A stretch of 64,000 nt of DNA from Hypericum androsaemum (lineage: Eukaryota; Streptophyta; Magnoliopsida; Malpighiales; Hypericaceae). Each line of letters opens with the position of its first letter. Position 1 is the stretch's first letter. Below are positions 1 through 13,396 of this stretch, piece after piece. The stretch spans positions 4,526,001 to 4,590,000 of the forward strand of contig OZ023186.1 of assembly GCA_963995505.1 (NCBI GenBank), read 5' to 3'. The position numbers and the translations under genes are program-made. The notes below the pieces were generated by a model. It was not told the DNA's origin, made no database searches, and was given only the letters and a program-made list of their open reading frames with translations.

Positions 1-1733
1 GCATAGGATCGACATCAGATGCTTCTCGTTTTGCTCTTCCTGGCATCGGACAAGATGAGCAAGAATTGATGTATAAAGGATGAGATCCACTTTTGCAGAA
101 GAGCTCACATAGGTGACAAAGGAGAGGCTTGGCTGACTCGTACAAGCCATTCTTCATGCAACACACAAACAACTGTCTAATTATAAAGCTATTTGTTCTT
201 ATTCCCGATGAACGCATGAAGTGAAGCCACCTCAATGCAAGATCAATCGAACCATCCTTGATGTACACCATCAGAACATCACTAGCTTTCACATCCATGG
301 AAAACCCGTCGGCCTTCAGTTCAAGTAAAATCCTGGCAGCCACATCAACGAGTTTCTTCTTAGCTAAGAGCGTCAAGAGAGCAGTACGATCAGGCAAGAA
401 TATGCTCAGGCCTGCATTTCTCATTGAGTTATACAGCTTCATAGCAGAATCTACTTGTCCAGAGGCAGCAAGCATCTCGATTAGCCACGAATAAGTTGTC
501 GTGGTGGGAAGAAATCCAGCCTTCTCCATGTCAAGCTTCCCTGACTTGGCATGGGACTCGATAACCAAGGTATAGAGTGCAAAGTTAGGCCGAAAGCGAG
601 CATTCTTCATCTCCTCCCAAAGTTTGATGGCAGCATCCAGTTTCCCAGCCTTGGTGTATGAGTCAATCAAGGAGGCATACATAGAAGCAGATGGCCTATG
701 TCCAGATCCCTGCATTTCCATGTAAATCTTCATACAAGTATCCAACCTTCCCGCTTTTACCATTGAATCGACAAGATAAGAGAATACGCCAAAGCTTGAC
801 TGTAAGCGCCTTTGCTTCATCTCCTGAAACAGCTTGAGAGCGGCATCCAGACAGGCCGGACTTGGCCAAGTGTGGAATCAACATATCATATGTTGACCCC
901 TCCTCCAGAGAGCATTCTGCAGCCACCATACTCTCATAGATCTCAAACGCCTTGTAAGGCAAGCCCTACAACAAAAACAGGGTAATCAGATCATTGTACG
1001 TCCGAGTCTCCAGCATTCCCCCGGAATCTTGAACCTTGTTGAAACAGCAAAAGGACACTTGCATCTTCTCGGCTTTAGCTAGATGCTGAATCACTCGATT
1101 ATATGCAGTGAACAAAGAAGAGATCCCCCCGCGCTTAATTGAATCTGCCACCATCTCATCAAACAAAGACTGAATACCATCAAAATCCCTCTTCTGGTTC
1201 AACCTATCAAACAAGATCGTGTAACACTCGTCGTCGCTCCGCAAATACCAAGACTGCCGCTAGGCCCACTTAAACAAACTAACGCACGCATCAGCATCAC
1301 CAACAACCTTGAGAGCCTCAAGTACATGAACCATATTGGGCACAAACTGCAACTTGTCCAAGTGGGACTCCAGTTCCGGACCCCTCTTGACAATCTCCAC
1401 CAGTTTGGCGACAAGGACATGGTCGTCGACCCCTGGCTCAACCGATTTCACCCTTTTACCGGCATAGATAACGCTGCCCGACTCATCTAAGTACTCGAAA
1501 TCCTCGGTCCAGTGGCCGGAGTCAGCCTCACCTTTCCCACCACCAGAACAAAAACTTCTCCCATTAGCCCGGCCCAGGAAAGCATTCAAGAACCCAAGAT
1601 TATCTGAGAAATTAATAGAGGCAATAATATTATTATTGTGGGAAGCGGACCAAGGTGGAAGTGGAGGTCGGGGAGTATGGTTTATAGTGGGGAGACGTGA
1701 AGGGCGTAATCTGGAACGATAGTAGAGTAACAT
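1..1733 (-). pseudogene. PPR protein pseudogene, EMB2217/At1g79490-like, truncated by window edge
   Basis: Minus-strand pentatricopeptide-repeat gene, a predicted mitochondrial RNA-binding protein. The N-terminus (1733 down to about 1560) is Arg/Ser-rich like a mitochondrial presequence. It is followed by family segments such as DDECYTILFDRLNQKRDFDG, PYKAFEIYESM and KLWEEMKNARFRPNFALYT. The frame is broken several times: in-frame TAG at 1260-1262 after SLFKWA, TAG at 966-968 before GLPYKAFEIYESM, a +1 shift near 860 (about LAKSG|LDAALKLFQEM), loss of about 8 codons near 525 after ESHAKSGKLD, and another shift near 90-110. The gene runs off the left edge, so the C-terminus is not visible. The Arabidopsis homologue I recall is a single long ORF, so this is a pseudogene unless the assembly is faulty. 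PPR assignment is firm; the exact orthologue is from memory. Confidence 0.85.
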
Positions 1734-1739
1734 CTGATT

Positions 1740-2097
1740 CTGATATAACTCCGAGAGAGTGCGCGTGTTAGGGTTTCAGCAATCAACTAATAACATCAAA
1801 TAAATCAATCAATCAAAGAGGTAAAACTGAAATGGTAGCTAGGGAGAGAGAAAGAGAGAGGCGTTGCTAATGAGACTTCTTCTATGGTCACAATACATAT
1901 ATATCTTCTACCAAAAAAAAATACATATATATCTTGGTATATAAAACGAATATGATATCAGTAAATTATTTATTGTGAGCTCAACAGAGATTGCATTTCC
2001 TCCCGTAGATTTTATTGAATTTTTATTAGGTCTTATTATACGTTGTCAATTTGTATGGAGTGACTGAAATGTCTAAATGTCTAAAACCGAAATACAT
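1740..2097. other. Intergenic, upstream of the PPR relic; dispersed-repeat fragment
   Basis: AT-rich with a short GA run near 1848-1863 and a local duplication of a TACATATATATCTT motif near 1890-1935. The stretch about 1930-2080 (TTGGTATAT, then GAGCTCAACA, then GACTGAAATG) resembles 63600-63690 in the subtilase intron, so both probably carry pieces of the same dispersed repeat. No gene seen. Confidence 0.5.
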
Positions 2098-2608
2098 ATA
2101 AGGGTGAGTAAATGGTAATTGAAATTCGATAAATTCGATAAAATTTTGGTAATCGATAGTTCGAGATTTGTAAATCGATATTCGGTAATTAATTTGGTAA
2201 GATTTTTTTAGAAATTCGGTAAATATCGGTATTCTGTAAGTTTCGGTAAATACCGATATTTTACCGAATTTATTAAATTTACCGAAATGATAATTTATCA
2301 AATATATTAATAAATATATAAGCCAAATTATAGATAATTTATCAAAAAATTCCTTGGCCTCGTCAAAAAGTCGATGCTCTAAGTAGATTTTATACTAATT
2401 AGATTTGATGGACTTTTATTTATTAGATTAAATTTATATTTATTGAATCTATGTTTGCATTTTTGGATTAAATATAATGATAAATTATTTGGTAAATACC
2501 AAATTTTATTCGGTAAATACTGAATTTACCGAATACTATTCGGGATCGGTAGAACTTTTTTTAGCATTTTCGTATTCAGAAAATTCGGTATTCGAAATAT
2601 TACACCTA
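2098..2608. repeat. AT-rich element with iterated TTCGGTAA motifs, possible hAT-type MITE
   Basis: Dense direct and inverted copies of TTCGGTAAAT / ATTTACCGAA fill this stretch. The ends read AAGGGTGAGTA and TTACACCT, an imperfect inverted pair of the kind seen at hAT-like MITE ends. I could not find a convincing 8-bp target duplication, so the boundaries are tentative. Confidence 0.35.
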
Positions 2609-2684
2609 GTTCAATACCAGGGATTGAACCCATGACCTCCTTAAAGTAAAGCAACGCCTATGCCACTAGGTCAAATACATGTTG
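2609..2684 (-). repeat. tRNA-like (SINE head) fragment
   Basis: Read on the minus strand it has a tRNA-like A-box region (TAGTGGCATAGG) and a good pol III B box (GGGTTCAATCCC) about 35 bp apart. No acceptor stem or target duplication was identified, so this is a SINE remnant rather than a tRNA gene. Confidence 0.35.
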
Positions 2685-2689
2685 GCCAT

Positions 2690-4256
2690 TATTATCCATA
2701 CTTGTCTTTCCATATATTAATTGTTACAATCAATAGGCAACTTCTTTCCTTACATAAAGCAAAATTAAGGAAATTTTTGTATGTAAAGTCAATTTATGGA
2801 AACTTCTTTATCTTTCATAGTTTTGATTCCAGATTATGTAAACTATAATCTGGTTTGAAATTTGATTCCAAAATTTTGCACTGATATGCAACAAATCAAC
2901 AATCAATATCAGTTGAAGAATAACAAAAACAGAACCTTAAAACCATCAAATGAGATTGCGGATTATAGCACTCTAGCCGTATAAGCCATTATCAGTTGTA
3001 AACCATATCTAACCCACTAACAGCAAAATCTGTGAACACATCACCACCTGATAAGAAGACAAAAAATTGCAAATTGTAGTTGCTAATCGTTCAAATTATT
3101 ATATTGCTACTTGAAAGTGCGGTAAAATTTTCTCGTAGAGACTTATCATGGTATCGCCTCTGCCCTCCTCTTCAAGGTGTCGCTATCACGCGACCCTACC
3201 AACTAGCTCCCCACCTGGGTGAACTCGACCCATCCATGCTTGTTCTCGAGGGCTTGGACCTCACCGGGCAGGTAAAAATAGAATCTTTGAGGCGGCTGGA
3301 ATACTCTAATACGAAATTTCAATTGCACAGACATCGTCGTGTGTTTTTTTCGATTTCTAGAGTAGACCTACATAGAATCTTAGATACAGAAACAGAAGGA
3401 ATCACGTCATCTACTTGTCCCCTTTACAAGCAAGATGCAAAATTACACCTAACAACAATATTTTAAAAAACGGCCCCCATAGTGATTTGTTGTACTTTGG
3501 TGTCGCCAAGTCGGATTGGATATTTTATCAATATACTGCCATGGGCAGTTTCTATTCACTTGTACTTTACTTTTTATTTTCTCTTTGCCTTCCCAATTGT
3601 AAAGACACTCCCTCTCTCTCCACCCCTCACACTTTCCTAAATCTCTCACAAGTCTCAACATGCCTGAAAATGACTGGGTCAAAATCGGCTCAAGTGGCAA
3701 TGGATGGGACAAGGATTTAGGAATGTCGTCCAGGGTGATGGTTCAAACAACATAGGCTATGGAATTGAAGTATAATAATGAAGAAACTTTTGAAACAACC
3801 AAAAAATTGCAACAATTCCTCATTTGTTTCGAGAATTTTGAAATTTTTAGGTTAGCTACATCAATTTTTTGCAATACTTCGAATATGGTGTCTCGTCAGC
3901 TGCGAACCTAATTTTTCCTTTTTAGAATTTAAATATTTAATGTAATATTGAATAGAAAAGTCGGCAAACAGCAGAGTGTCAAGTTGCTCGGTTACATTTC
4001 TCCAGCATTGCAGGAATCTTACAGTATTATGTCCCCTTCTGCAACTACTAATCATATTGGTTCTCATTGTCTGCCACAAATATCTACGAGATTTCTATTT
4101 AACGTCATTCGTACTTTCCAATTATCACTTCCCAATGTCGCGGAGGCTAAGTCAATTTTTGAACTAATCAAGCGTTAGTAAATTGATCGTGTATGCTCAT
4201 CCACGAAAGGCTCCGTCAGGATAGAGGGTACAAGAAGGAAATTCCGGAGTTGGGTG
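2690..4256. other. Intergenic, no supported gene
   Basis: AT-rich. A GC-richer patch around 3140-3290 has short open frames on both strands that I do not recognise. Nothing else supportable. Confidence 0.4.
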
Positions 4257-4262
4257 TAGGTA

Positions 4263-5168
4263 GGGGTGACCATGAATCAAATCGGATTTGGATTATACAC
4301 CAAAAATTTGATTCAAATTTGAATTGACTTATATAAATTCAAAACTATATTCAAATGTGTCCTAGGACGAATGATATTCGAATTATGATTTTTGAAATAG
4401 AAATGTAGTCAGCAGTAGGTGACCACGAATTGAATCTGATTTGACTTTGATGCGATTCGATTCGATTCATCAAAATTTTGATTTAGATTCAAACAGGCTC
4501 ACACGAATTCAAATTTGTATTTTTTTTTTTGAAAAGTAAAAAAGGTATGAATTAATACTCCAAAATGAATACAGCAGAGTCCAGGCCAGTGGGTTGCACA
4601 GAGAGCAAGCCACGGCAACAGCAATATCCAAACTTAGGCATCACCTATTAGCATAATATAGAAAAACAAAGAGCATGAAAAGAAAAAGCTACGCCAGTGC
4701 TCCAACAGCAATACCAACGTCCTGGAGATGAAATTTTGCAGAAAGGCCAGACCAGTAGGACCATTCAGCAGTCCGTCTAGCAACATTTCCCAAGAGATTA
4801 CCAAGCTTTCAAAGACCACACGGTTCCTAGCCTTCCAAACACACCAACACACAGCCGCGAAAAGTGTGAACCAGATATGCCTGAGTAACTTGCCACGAAC
4901 CAAACCAAGCCACAGTTCCAGAAACTGTAAGGTAGAATTGCATACACACCAGCTTACACCCGCCAACCTGACCAAAGAATTCCAGACCATTGTAACCAAA
5001 GGGCATCGAAGGAATAAATGATCTGACCAAAGAATTCCATAAACCGCAAGGTAGAATTGCATACACACCAGCAATTCAAATTTGTATTAGAATTCGTCTT
5101 TGGACAAATCAAATACGAATCATGATTTCTAGAATTTGAATTCAACGAATTCGAACCATGGTCACCCC
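4263..5168. mobile_element. MITE with GGGGTGACCATG terminal inverted repeats, interrupted by a LINE
   Basis: The left end GGGGTGACCATG (4263) and its exact complement ending at 5168 form a 12-bp terminal inverted repeat. TAGGTA flanks both sides (4257-4262 and 5169-5174) as a probable target duplication. Without the LINE and its 16-bp duplication the element is about 338 bp, rich in GAATTCAAATTTG-like palindromes. It has no coding capacity. The superfamily is uncertain because a 6-bp duplication is atypical of hAT. Confidence 0.7.
4522..5073 (-). mobile_element. 5'-truncated LINE (non-LTR retrotransposon) 3' end
   Basis: Minus-strand frame encodes the zinc-binding C-terminal part of plant LINE reverse transcriptase: DHLFLRCPLVTMVWNSL, then HIWFTLFAAVCWCVWKARNR. 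A poly(T) run at the left is the poly(A) tail of the minus-strand element. It is flanked by a perfect 16-bp duplication (4506-4521 and 5074-5089). The 5' side contains a small internal duplication (a GGTAGAATTGCATACACACC unit twice). Dead on arrival. Confidence 0.85.
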
Positions 5169-5174
5169 TAGGTA

Positions 5175-7500
<2,326 letters not shown>

Positions 7501-7526
7501 AATCTTGTATTCAAACTTAGGACGCT

Positions 7527-7925
7527 TGTAACTCGGTCGAATATTAACTTCAAACGTATTTTTGATATTTTTACACTCCAAATTTGGAGAAGTCATAAAC
7601 TAAAAAATTGTAGATATAAATATCACCTTTGCAAAGCAACTTAAATCAACTTAATCGGACTCCGGAATAAGAAATTGTGACTCCCTAACAAAAACTCATC
7701 CTCGTAACTCACTCGACTATTGACTTCAAACGTATTTTTAACATTCTTACACTCCAAATTTGGAGAAGTTGTATGCTAAAAAGTTGTAGATAAATGTCTC
7801 ACCTTCGGAAAAAAATTGAATCAACTCAATCGAACTCTAGAATAAGAAGTCGTGACTCCCCAATCGAAACTCGTCCTCGTAACTCGCTCGACTATTGACT
7901 TCAAACGTATTTTCGACATCTATTT
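7527..7925. repeat. About 175-bp tandem repeat, 2.3 units
   Basis: CTTCAAACGTATTTT recurs near 7549, 7725 and 7900 (spacing 176 and 175 bp). Between the anchors are matching segments: CACTCCAAATTTGGAGAAGT with a GTTGTAGATA block downstream, and GAATAAGAA-GTGACTCCC. Units are diverged. Satellite-like or retrotransposon-derived; no coding potential. Confidence 0.75.
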
Positions 7926-7939
7926 GTAGCTCGATTTAT

Positions 7940-8360
7940 TTCTTTCTAATGTTGTATTCCAACTTTTGTAATCATAATTATTTTATTTTATTTTATTTTA
8001 ATTTTTGCCTTGTTATAATTATGGACTCATAATTTTATATATTTATTACAATTTATACGTAAACATAAATTAAATTATAGATAATATGTGGATGAGAGAT
8101 AAATTAATTATTTATTTGGTGAACAGATTAGATGAGATCATCAATAAAGATGGTAAAAGATTGAGTTAGATTGAATAGTAATTTGATGAGAGAGAAATTA
8201 ATTATTTATTAGGTGAGCGGATTGGATCATGAGGGTATAATTTTGCCAAACTATGGGGAGTTTTTAATCGATTATCAGAATACAGGAGGCGAGCACGGAA
8301 TATACCAAATACTAGAGACCTGACAATAATTTTCCCTATTATTTAACATCACCGTGCAGA
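7940..8360. other. Intergenic, AT-rich, nothing recognised
   Basis: Contains a diverged duplicate of a GATGAGAG-AAATTAATTATTTATT segment (about 8090-8125 and 8188-8225). No gene. Confidence 0.4.
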
Positions 8361-8369
8361 TATATTTTT

Positions 8370-9836
8370 GGGTAAATTACTCTCAAGTCCCTGATTTTGG
8401 TCACCCTCCCCCTAGGGTCCCTGACTTTTGAAAAATAATTTTTCCGTCCCTAAGTTTTGAAGGTTATCTTCTTTCCTTATTCCTCTCTCTCCTCCTTCTC
8501 AGTGGGAATAAAAAAAACTTAAAATCAAACTTCATATTCTTCCCTTCCCTTTCTTCTTCTTTTTTGCTGGGAATAAAAAGATAACTAATCAACAGAAAGA
8601 ACCCAAACCCAACCTTGTCACTGTATAAATATCCAATCGTTCAACTAGATCTGAAACCATAATAACTAACACACGAATTCTTCGCCTTCTCATCTGGGTC
8701 CACAACAGAAAGAACCAAGATCGACCAAATCGGGCTTCTTCACGATCTTAATATCCCTAAGATCAACCAAATCGGGTTTTGCAGGGTCCACAACAGAAAG
8801 AACCGAATCCAGCTGGAGTACTAGCTCACAACCTTACTGTTCAACGACGTGCTGGCTGAGAAGAGGAGAGGCGGATCATCGAGACGAGAGAGGAAGTGAT
8901 AGTTAGGGGGCGAAGTGGGGCCATTAATGAAAGAGGGAGATGGAGTCCTCCCGGCCAAGCAATGCTGGACACGACCGCCCAGAAATAGAACCTGGGTCGA
9001 GCTCCTCCGGGTGGGGAAGGGACTCCAAGCTCCCAAAAGTGGAGCCTTTTGTTCCCAGGAGGGAACACAACCCTCGCGACCGAGGGGCAGACCTAACCCC
9101 ACGACGAAAGGGCTATGAGGATGGTGGTCGTGACCAGGTTTTTGGAAGGGGAAAAAGTCAGCGGAGGCTTGAGTCGGGTGATGGCTGTGACCACGTACTT
9201 GACGCCATTCTTCCCGGCGATGGCAGGTAAATAAATATACAAGGAGATAGGAAGACAATATCCATGGGTTTGAAGCTTTGGTGTTCTGGGTTTGGATTGG
9301 GTATGTCATCGGATGAAGAACCAAATGGTGATTTAGGTTGGGTGTTCCGGGTTTCTGTTTCAACATTGTTGTTCCAATGTTGTTCCCCTCGTTTGGTTGT
9401 ATCAGTTGAATTTTTTTGAGAAGTTATATTAGTAGAATCTATTAGAGATTTTTGTTTCATTAAAATTAATTAGGGTTATTCATGATTTGGTCTTATCTTG
9501 TTGGGTTTTTGTTGGTTTGGTGTAGTTAGAATTTTTTTGTTAGTTTGATTTTGTTTATATATTGGTGTTCTTTGTATTTTTGGTTAGAGGTGAGAGGAAG
9601 AAGATTAAAGTGGAGTAGAAGATGAAGTGGGGAAGAAAAATATTTTTTATTTTTAAGTTGGAAGGGCAATTTTATCTTTTCAAGTGGGAGTTCACCAGAG
9701 AAAAAAAAATATTCTGGCTCCAGGGACCCGAGAGTCTATTATCATCAAAACTTAAGGACGAGATAATCATTTTTCAAAAGTCGGAGACCCTAAGGGGAAG
9801 GTGACCAAAGGTCAGGGACTTGAGAGTAATATGTCC
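8370..9836. mobile_element. Non-autonomous MULE, 1467 bp, 9-bp TSD
   Basis: Long terminal inverted repeats begin GGGTAAATTACTCTC at 8370 and end with the complement GAGAGTAATATGTCC at 9836, extending about 100 bp inward with mismatches. The perfect 9-bp duplication TATATTTTT (8361-8369 and 9837-9845) is diagnostic of Mutator-like elements. There is no transposase. The GC-richer core (about 8820-9240) has open frames on both strands, which suggests captured host sequence, but I cannot name the donor. Confidence 0.88.
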
Positions 9837-10328
9837 TATATTTTTTTGGGCACCGTGCTAGCGAATGCTGTATACGATAAATAAGTACAAGGGATAATTG
9901 CCCTAAAGTCCTAGGTATTTGAGTGAATTTTCCTTTTAGTCCTTACTGTTTTCAAAAATCTTTCTCCGTCCTCCTAGTTTGACATAATAGCCCTTTTTAA
10001 TCCCTGGCGAATCCCCCGCTGATATCAGCGGTTAACATAATTTTTTAATGACTCTTATATCCTTTCAAAAATTGATAAAAAGACAAAAAAAATTCCATCT
10101 TTTTCCTCTCTCTCCTCCGTTACTATACCAACCACCATCCCCCATCTTCTTCTCTGTTCACTGTCATCTCCAGCGAAGTTTTTTTTCCTCTCTTCTCCTT
10201 CCTAATTAAAATCCACCACCATTCTCCCCAAATGTTTCCAGAGAAGCTCACGTCCATCATTTTAATTAATCCTAAACATGGAACTACAGAAGCAGAACAA
10301 AATCCAAATCCATGTTCATGGAGGAGAT

Positions 10329-11226
10329 TAGGAATGGCATATGACCAGATCTTTATCCTCTTTTTAAATGGTGGATCCAGATCCTTACTTTTATCCTCTT
10401 TAAAAATAAGAATTCGGGCAAGATCTGGGTCCTAAGAAATCGGGCAGGATAAGGGCGACTCACGGGTCCATATTTTTTTAAAAAAGTATTTAATTTTTAA
10501 AAATTAAATTATATTTTGATAGTTTTTAAATAGCAATGAAAGATTTTCATTCATTAAATATATCAATACAAAGAAACCAAAAAAGCAAATCCAAAAAATG
10601 TTGAAGTTGGATAAGTTAAAATTGAGAATTTGATTCGTAATTTTTGCTACTATTATTTGGGGTCTGTGGCAGCTTCATAATGGTATTATCTTTAATGAGG
10701 CGAGTTGCAATAATAAGTTTTTTCTGCATTCTGTGCTCTTTCATGTCCAAGAGTGGATCCTTTGCACGGATGTCTCGATCATTTACAATCAATTTACTTA
10801 CTTCTTGATTACCTATGAGAATTTATAGGTCCCTCTTCTTTACCTCTTGAGGTTGAGGAAACATTTAGGTCGGGGTAGAATTGCAACTGATGTAAATATA
10901 AGGCCCATATATCTTGTCTTTCTTTTTGCGCTTGTTCTGTTTTGAACTTTCGTTTTAATAAAGAATATTTACCTGCCAAAATTTTTGAGAATTTGGTATT
11001 ATTGTCTAATAATTAATATACATATATATTATTTTAATATTAATTTAAAAATTTTGGGTAGGATTAGGGCAGGATCCTATATATCCATATTCATGCTCTT
11101 ATCCTTTTTAAATATCAGGATCCGGGTATGATCAGGGTCTAGACTCGGTCAAAATCAACGGGTCTTGGACCCTCCAGGTCTGGATCAGGGTAGACCCTCA
11201 TAGTAAGGATCTAATTGCCATCCCTA
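10329..11226. mobile_element. hAT-type non-autonomous element nested in MULE
   Basis: Terminal repeats TAGGAATGGCA and TGCCATCCCTA are inverted, with one mismatch. The flanking 8-bp sequences GAGGAGAT (10321-10328) and GAGAAGAT (11227-11234) match at 7 of 8 positions, the size expected for hAT. Subterminal regions share diverged inverted motifs built around ATCCTNNTTTTAAAT and GGATCCGGG. No transposase. A LINE fragment occupies the middle. Confidence 0.75.
10605..10985 (+). mobile_element. LINE C-terminal fragment and 3' UTR
   Basis: The plus frame reads ATIIWGLWQLHNGIIFNEA, a typical C-terminal segment of plant LINE ORF2. Downstream is a 3' UTR with an AATAAAGAATATTTACC segment. Boundaries are approximate; no clean target duplication was found. 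It sits inside the hAT-type element. Confidence 0.6.
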
Positions 11227-12075
11227 GAGAAGATGAAAGAGAACTGGGATTGTGGGCCCCCAGGATCCAAAAGATGCAGGCAGCAGGTTGTGGACCAAAG
11301 AGCCTCCTTGGACTCTAAGAGCACCGTCCTGCCGTATGGGCCCTGCTTCTGGCAACAGACTGGATCTACGTGCAAGCTCCGCTTCATCTTCTTACTCGTT
11401 GTTCGTCTTCAACTTGGAGGTCTCCTTGGAGGCGACGAACTTGGAGGTCTCCTTGGCAGCGGCTCGTCGTTCTTGGAGGAGCACTGGGCTGGTATGGGGA
11501 GTCCCGAGAGGAGCACAAAAGAGGCCGCCATCGTGACCGTCGTCGAGCAACAAACAACTCTATTTGAAAACCCTGGGATTACTTATAATCCACCACCATC
11601 TCGCCTGGATTGGGGGTTTTCGGGTTCGTCTTCGAGGGCTTCCTCTTCCTCCTGCATTTTGTTTGGCGAGCTCCTCCTCATATCCGTAGCAGACGAAGAA
11701 GACCGCTAGCAATAATTAGGTTTTTAATTGAAGATGAAGATGACCTTCCGGCAGCGATTATTATTTTAAAAGCTTACATTCTGTTTGTTTTTAAACTTTC
11801 ATTTTTTGTTTGATTTGATCTGGGTTTGGTTGAAGATGTTGGCCGGAAAAGACGAAGCAAGAGGTAGGGGATGACTTCTTTTTTTTTATTCAAAGGGTAA
11901 AATGGTCATTAGTAAAATTTAGTTGACCGCTGACATCAGTGGTAGGTCCACCAGGGACTAAAAAGGGCTATTATGTCAAACTAGGAAGACCGAAATTTTT
12001 TTTGAAAACACTAAGAACTAAAAAAGAAATTTGCTCAAACACCAGGAACCTTAGGGTAATTATCCCCAAGTACAA

Positions 12076-13387
12076 TCTCTACAATTAAGTGCAGTCCCTA
12101 TTCTAAAATAGTCACACTTCGAATTGTAAATTTAAACCTCGGTCGGGAAGTTACAAATTTATAAGCCTAATGTACTGAATCATAATTATTTGAGATAACA
12201 CTATAATTTTTGCATCTACTAAGCGGGAATAATGAACTAGTCTATAGACCACTAATAAAATGCAACCGTTGTCTTAATAAAATAAATTCTATTAAAAATT
12301 AAAAATAATGACATTGGCACCTGAATCCAAGTACTATTCGAATAGCTGGAGGAGGCTACAATCCCTACATTAGGAGATGAGAAAAACTCAGCTACCTAAG
12401 GCTAAGGGGGTAAAAAATTTATGCCTTTTTCTACTCCCGGAAAATCCTTTTGTCTTTTTTGTCAAATTCTGGCTGAATCTCAATATCAGCAAAATGCTAT
12501 TTTTAAATAGCTAAGTAGCACCTGTTCATCTAGGAAATCAACATCATAAAATTCACACACAAAATCGTAAAATTAGTGACTTATTTGGATATATAAGATA
12601 TCTTAAGTACCTAGTTTAGTCGAGTGTTATTTAGTTCCCGATCATATAAAATCTCTTACAAATGGTCAAATAATTTAATAACACGAGAAAATAGCATAAG
12701 ACACAGAAATAGAATCAAGAAAAATCAATTGTTACCAGAAGAACTAATTAATATTGCAGGGGGATCCCAAAATAAAACAATGATGTTGTGTCAAGTTAAT
12801 AATTTAATCTTTTTCGTGCTGTGCTGACAAGGGTGAGATGCGTAGCCAGCTTTATGGGTGCATGGGGAACTCTCATCCCCAGTTATTTTCCTCGACTTTT
12901 GAGATAAAATTTATACAAACATTTTATGAAATCAATAGTAATTATTAATTAATAGAAGCAGGGTGGTTTAGTTTTTTTCTTACCACCTAATATCTGGACC
13001 AATCATAGTTTGAGCAGAATTTTATATTTGAAATGTAACCAAAATTCTGCAACAAATATTTAAAGTATTTAATATTGATGTATTTTAGAAAGCTCATATT
13101 TTTAATTGAAAAGAGCTCTATTTATAATATGGATTTACAAATATGGTTAAACTCCTTCTACCAAAATTTAATGTATAACACGTTTTCATAACTCTAATAA
13201 GAAATCTTTTACCTTCACCAAAAAAAAAGAATTCTTTATTAAGATAGATCAATCTCCTTATTTAGCTGATTGCTTTTGCTTGTAATTGGATGAAATCAAT
13301 ATTTTTTTTTAGGGTTGATGAAATCAATATTAATGATTAATAGATGGGTACTTCTCATTAAAATCACCATCAGTGTTCCTACTATCC
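12076..13387. other. Intergenic, AT-rich, no supported gene
   Basis: Short chance frames only. Contains a near-duplicate GGTTGATGAAATCAATAT pair around 13285-13335. Confidence 0.4.
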
Positions 13388-13396
13388 TTTGGATTT

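Larger units (their letters stand above)
9891..12066. mobile_element. Non-autonomous MULE, 2176 bp, host of nested insertions
   Basis: Ends GGGATAATTGCCCT (9891) and AGGGTAATTATCCC (12066) are inverted. The target duplication is 9 bp with one mismatch (9882-9890 TAAGTACAA, 12067-12075 CAAGTACAA). Subterminal GCTGATATCAGC (left) and GCTGACATCAG (right) mirror each other. A hAT-type element (10329-11226) sits inside; without it the MULE is about 1.27 kb. The right-hand core (11235-11710) is GC-rich and probably captured gene sequence of unknown origin. Confidence 0.85.

Noticed and set aside
2609..2684. Functional tRNA gene
   Set aside because: A and B boxes are present but there is no acceptor stem, no plausible anticodon arm and no terminator in the right place; it is a SINE-like remnant.
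8821..9366. 181-codon minus-strand open frame, and its counterparts on the other strand
   Set aside because: Lies in the GC-rich core of a MULE, has low-complexity Pro/Ser composition, and open frames occur on both strands, as expected of GC-rich captured DNA. No recognised domain.
11215..11709. 164-codon plus-strand frame
   Set aside because: GC-rich MULE/hAT junction sequence with overlapping frames in all plus phases and no recognised domain; it starts inside the hAT end.
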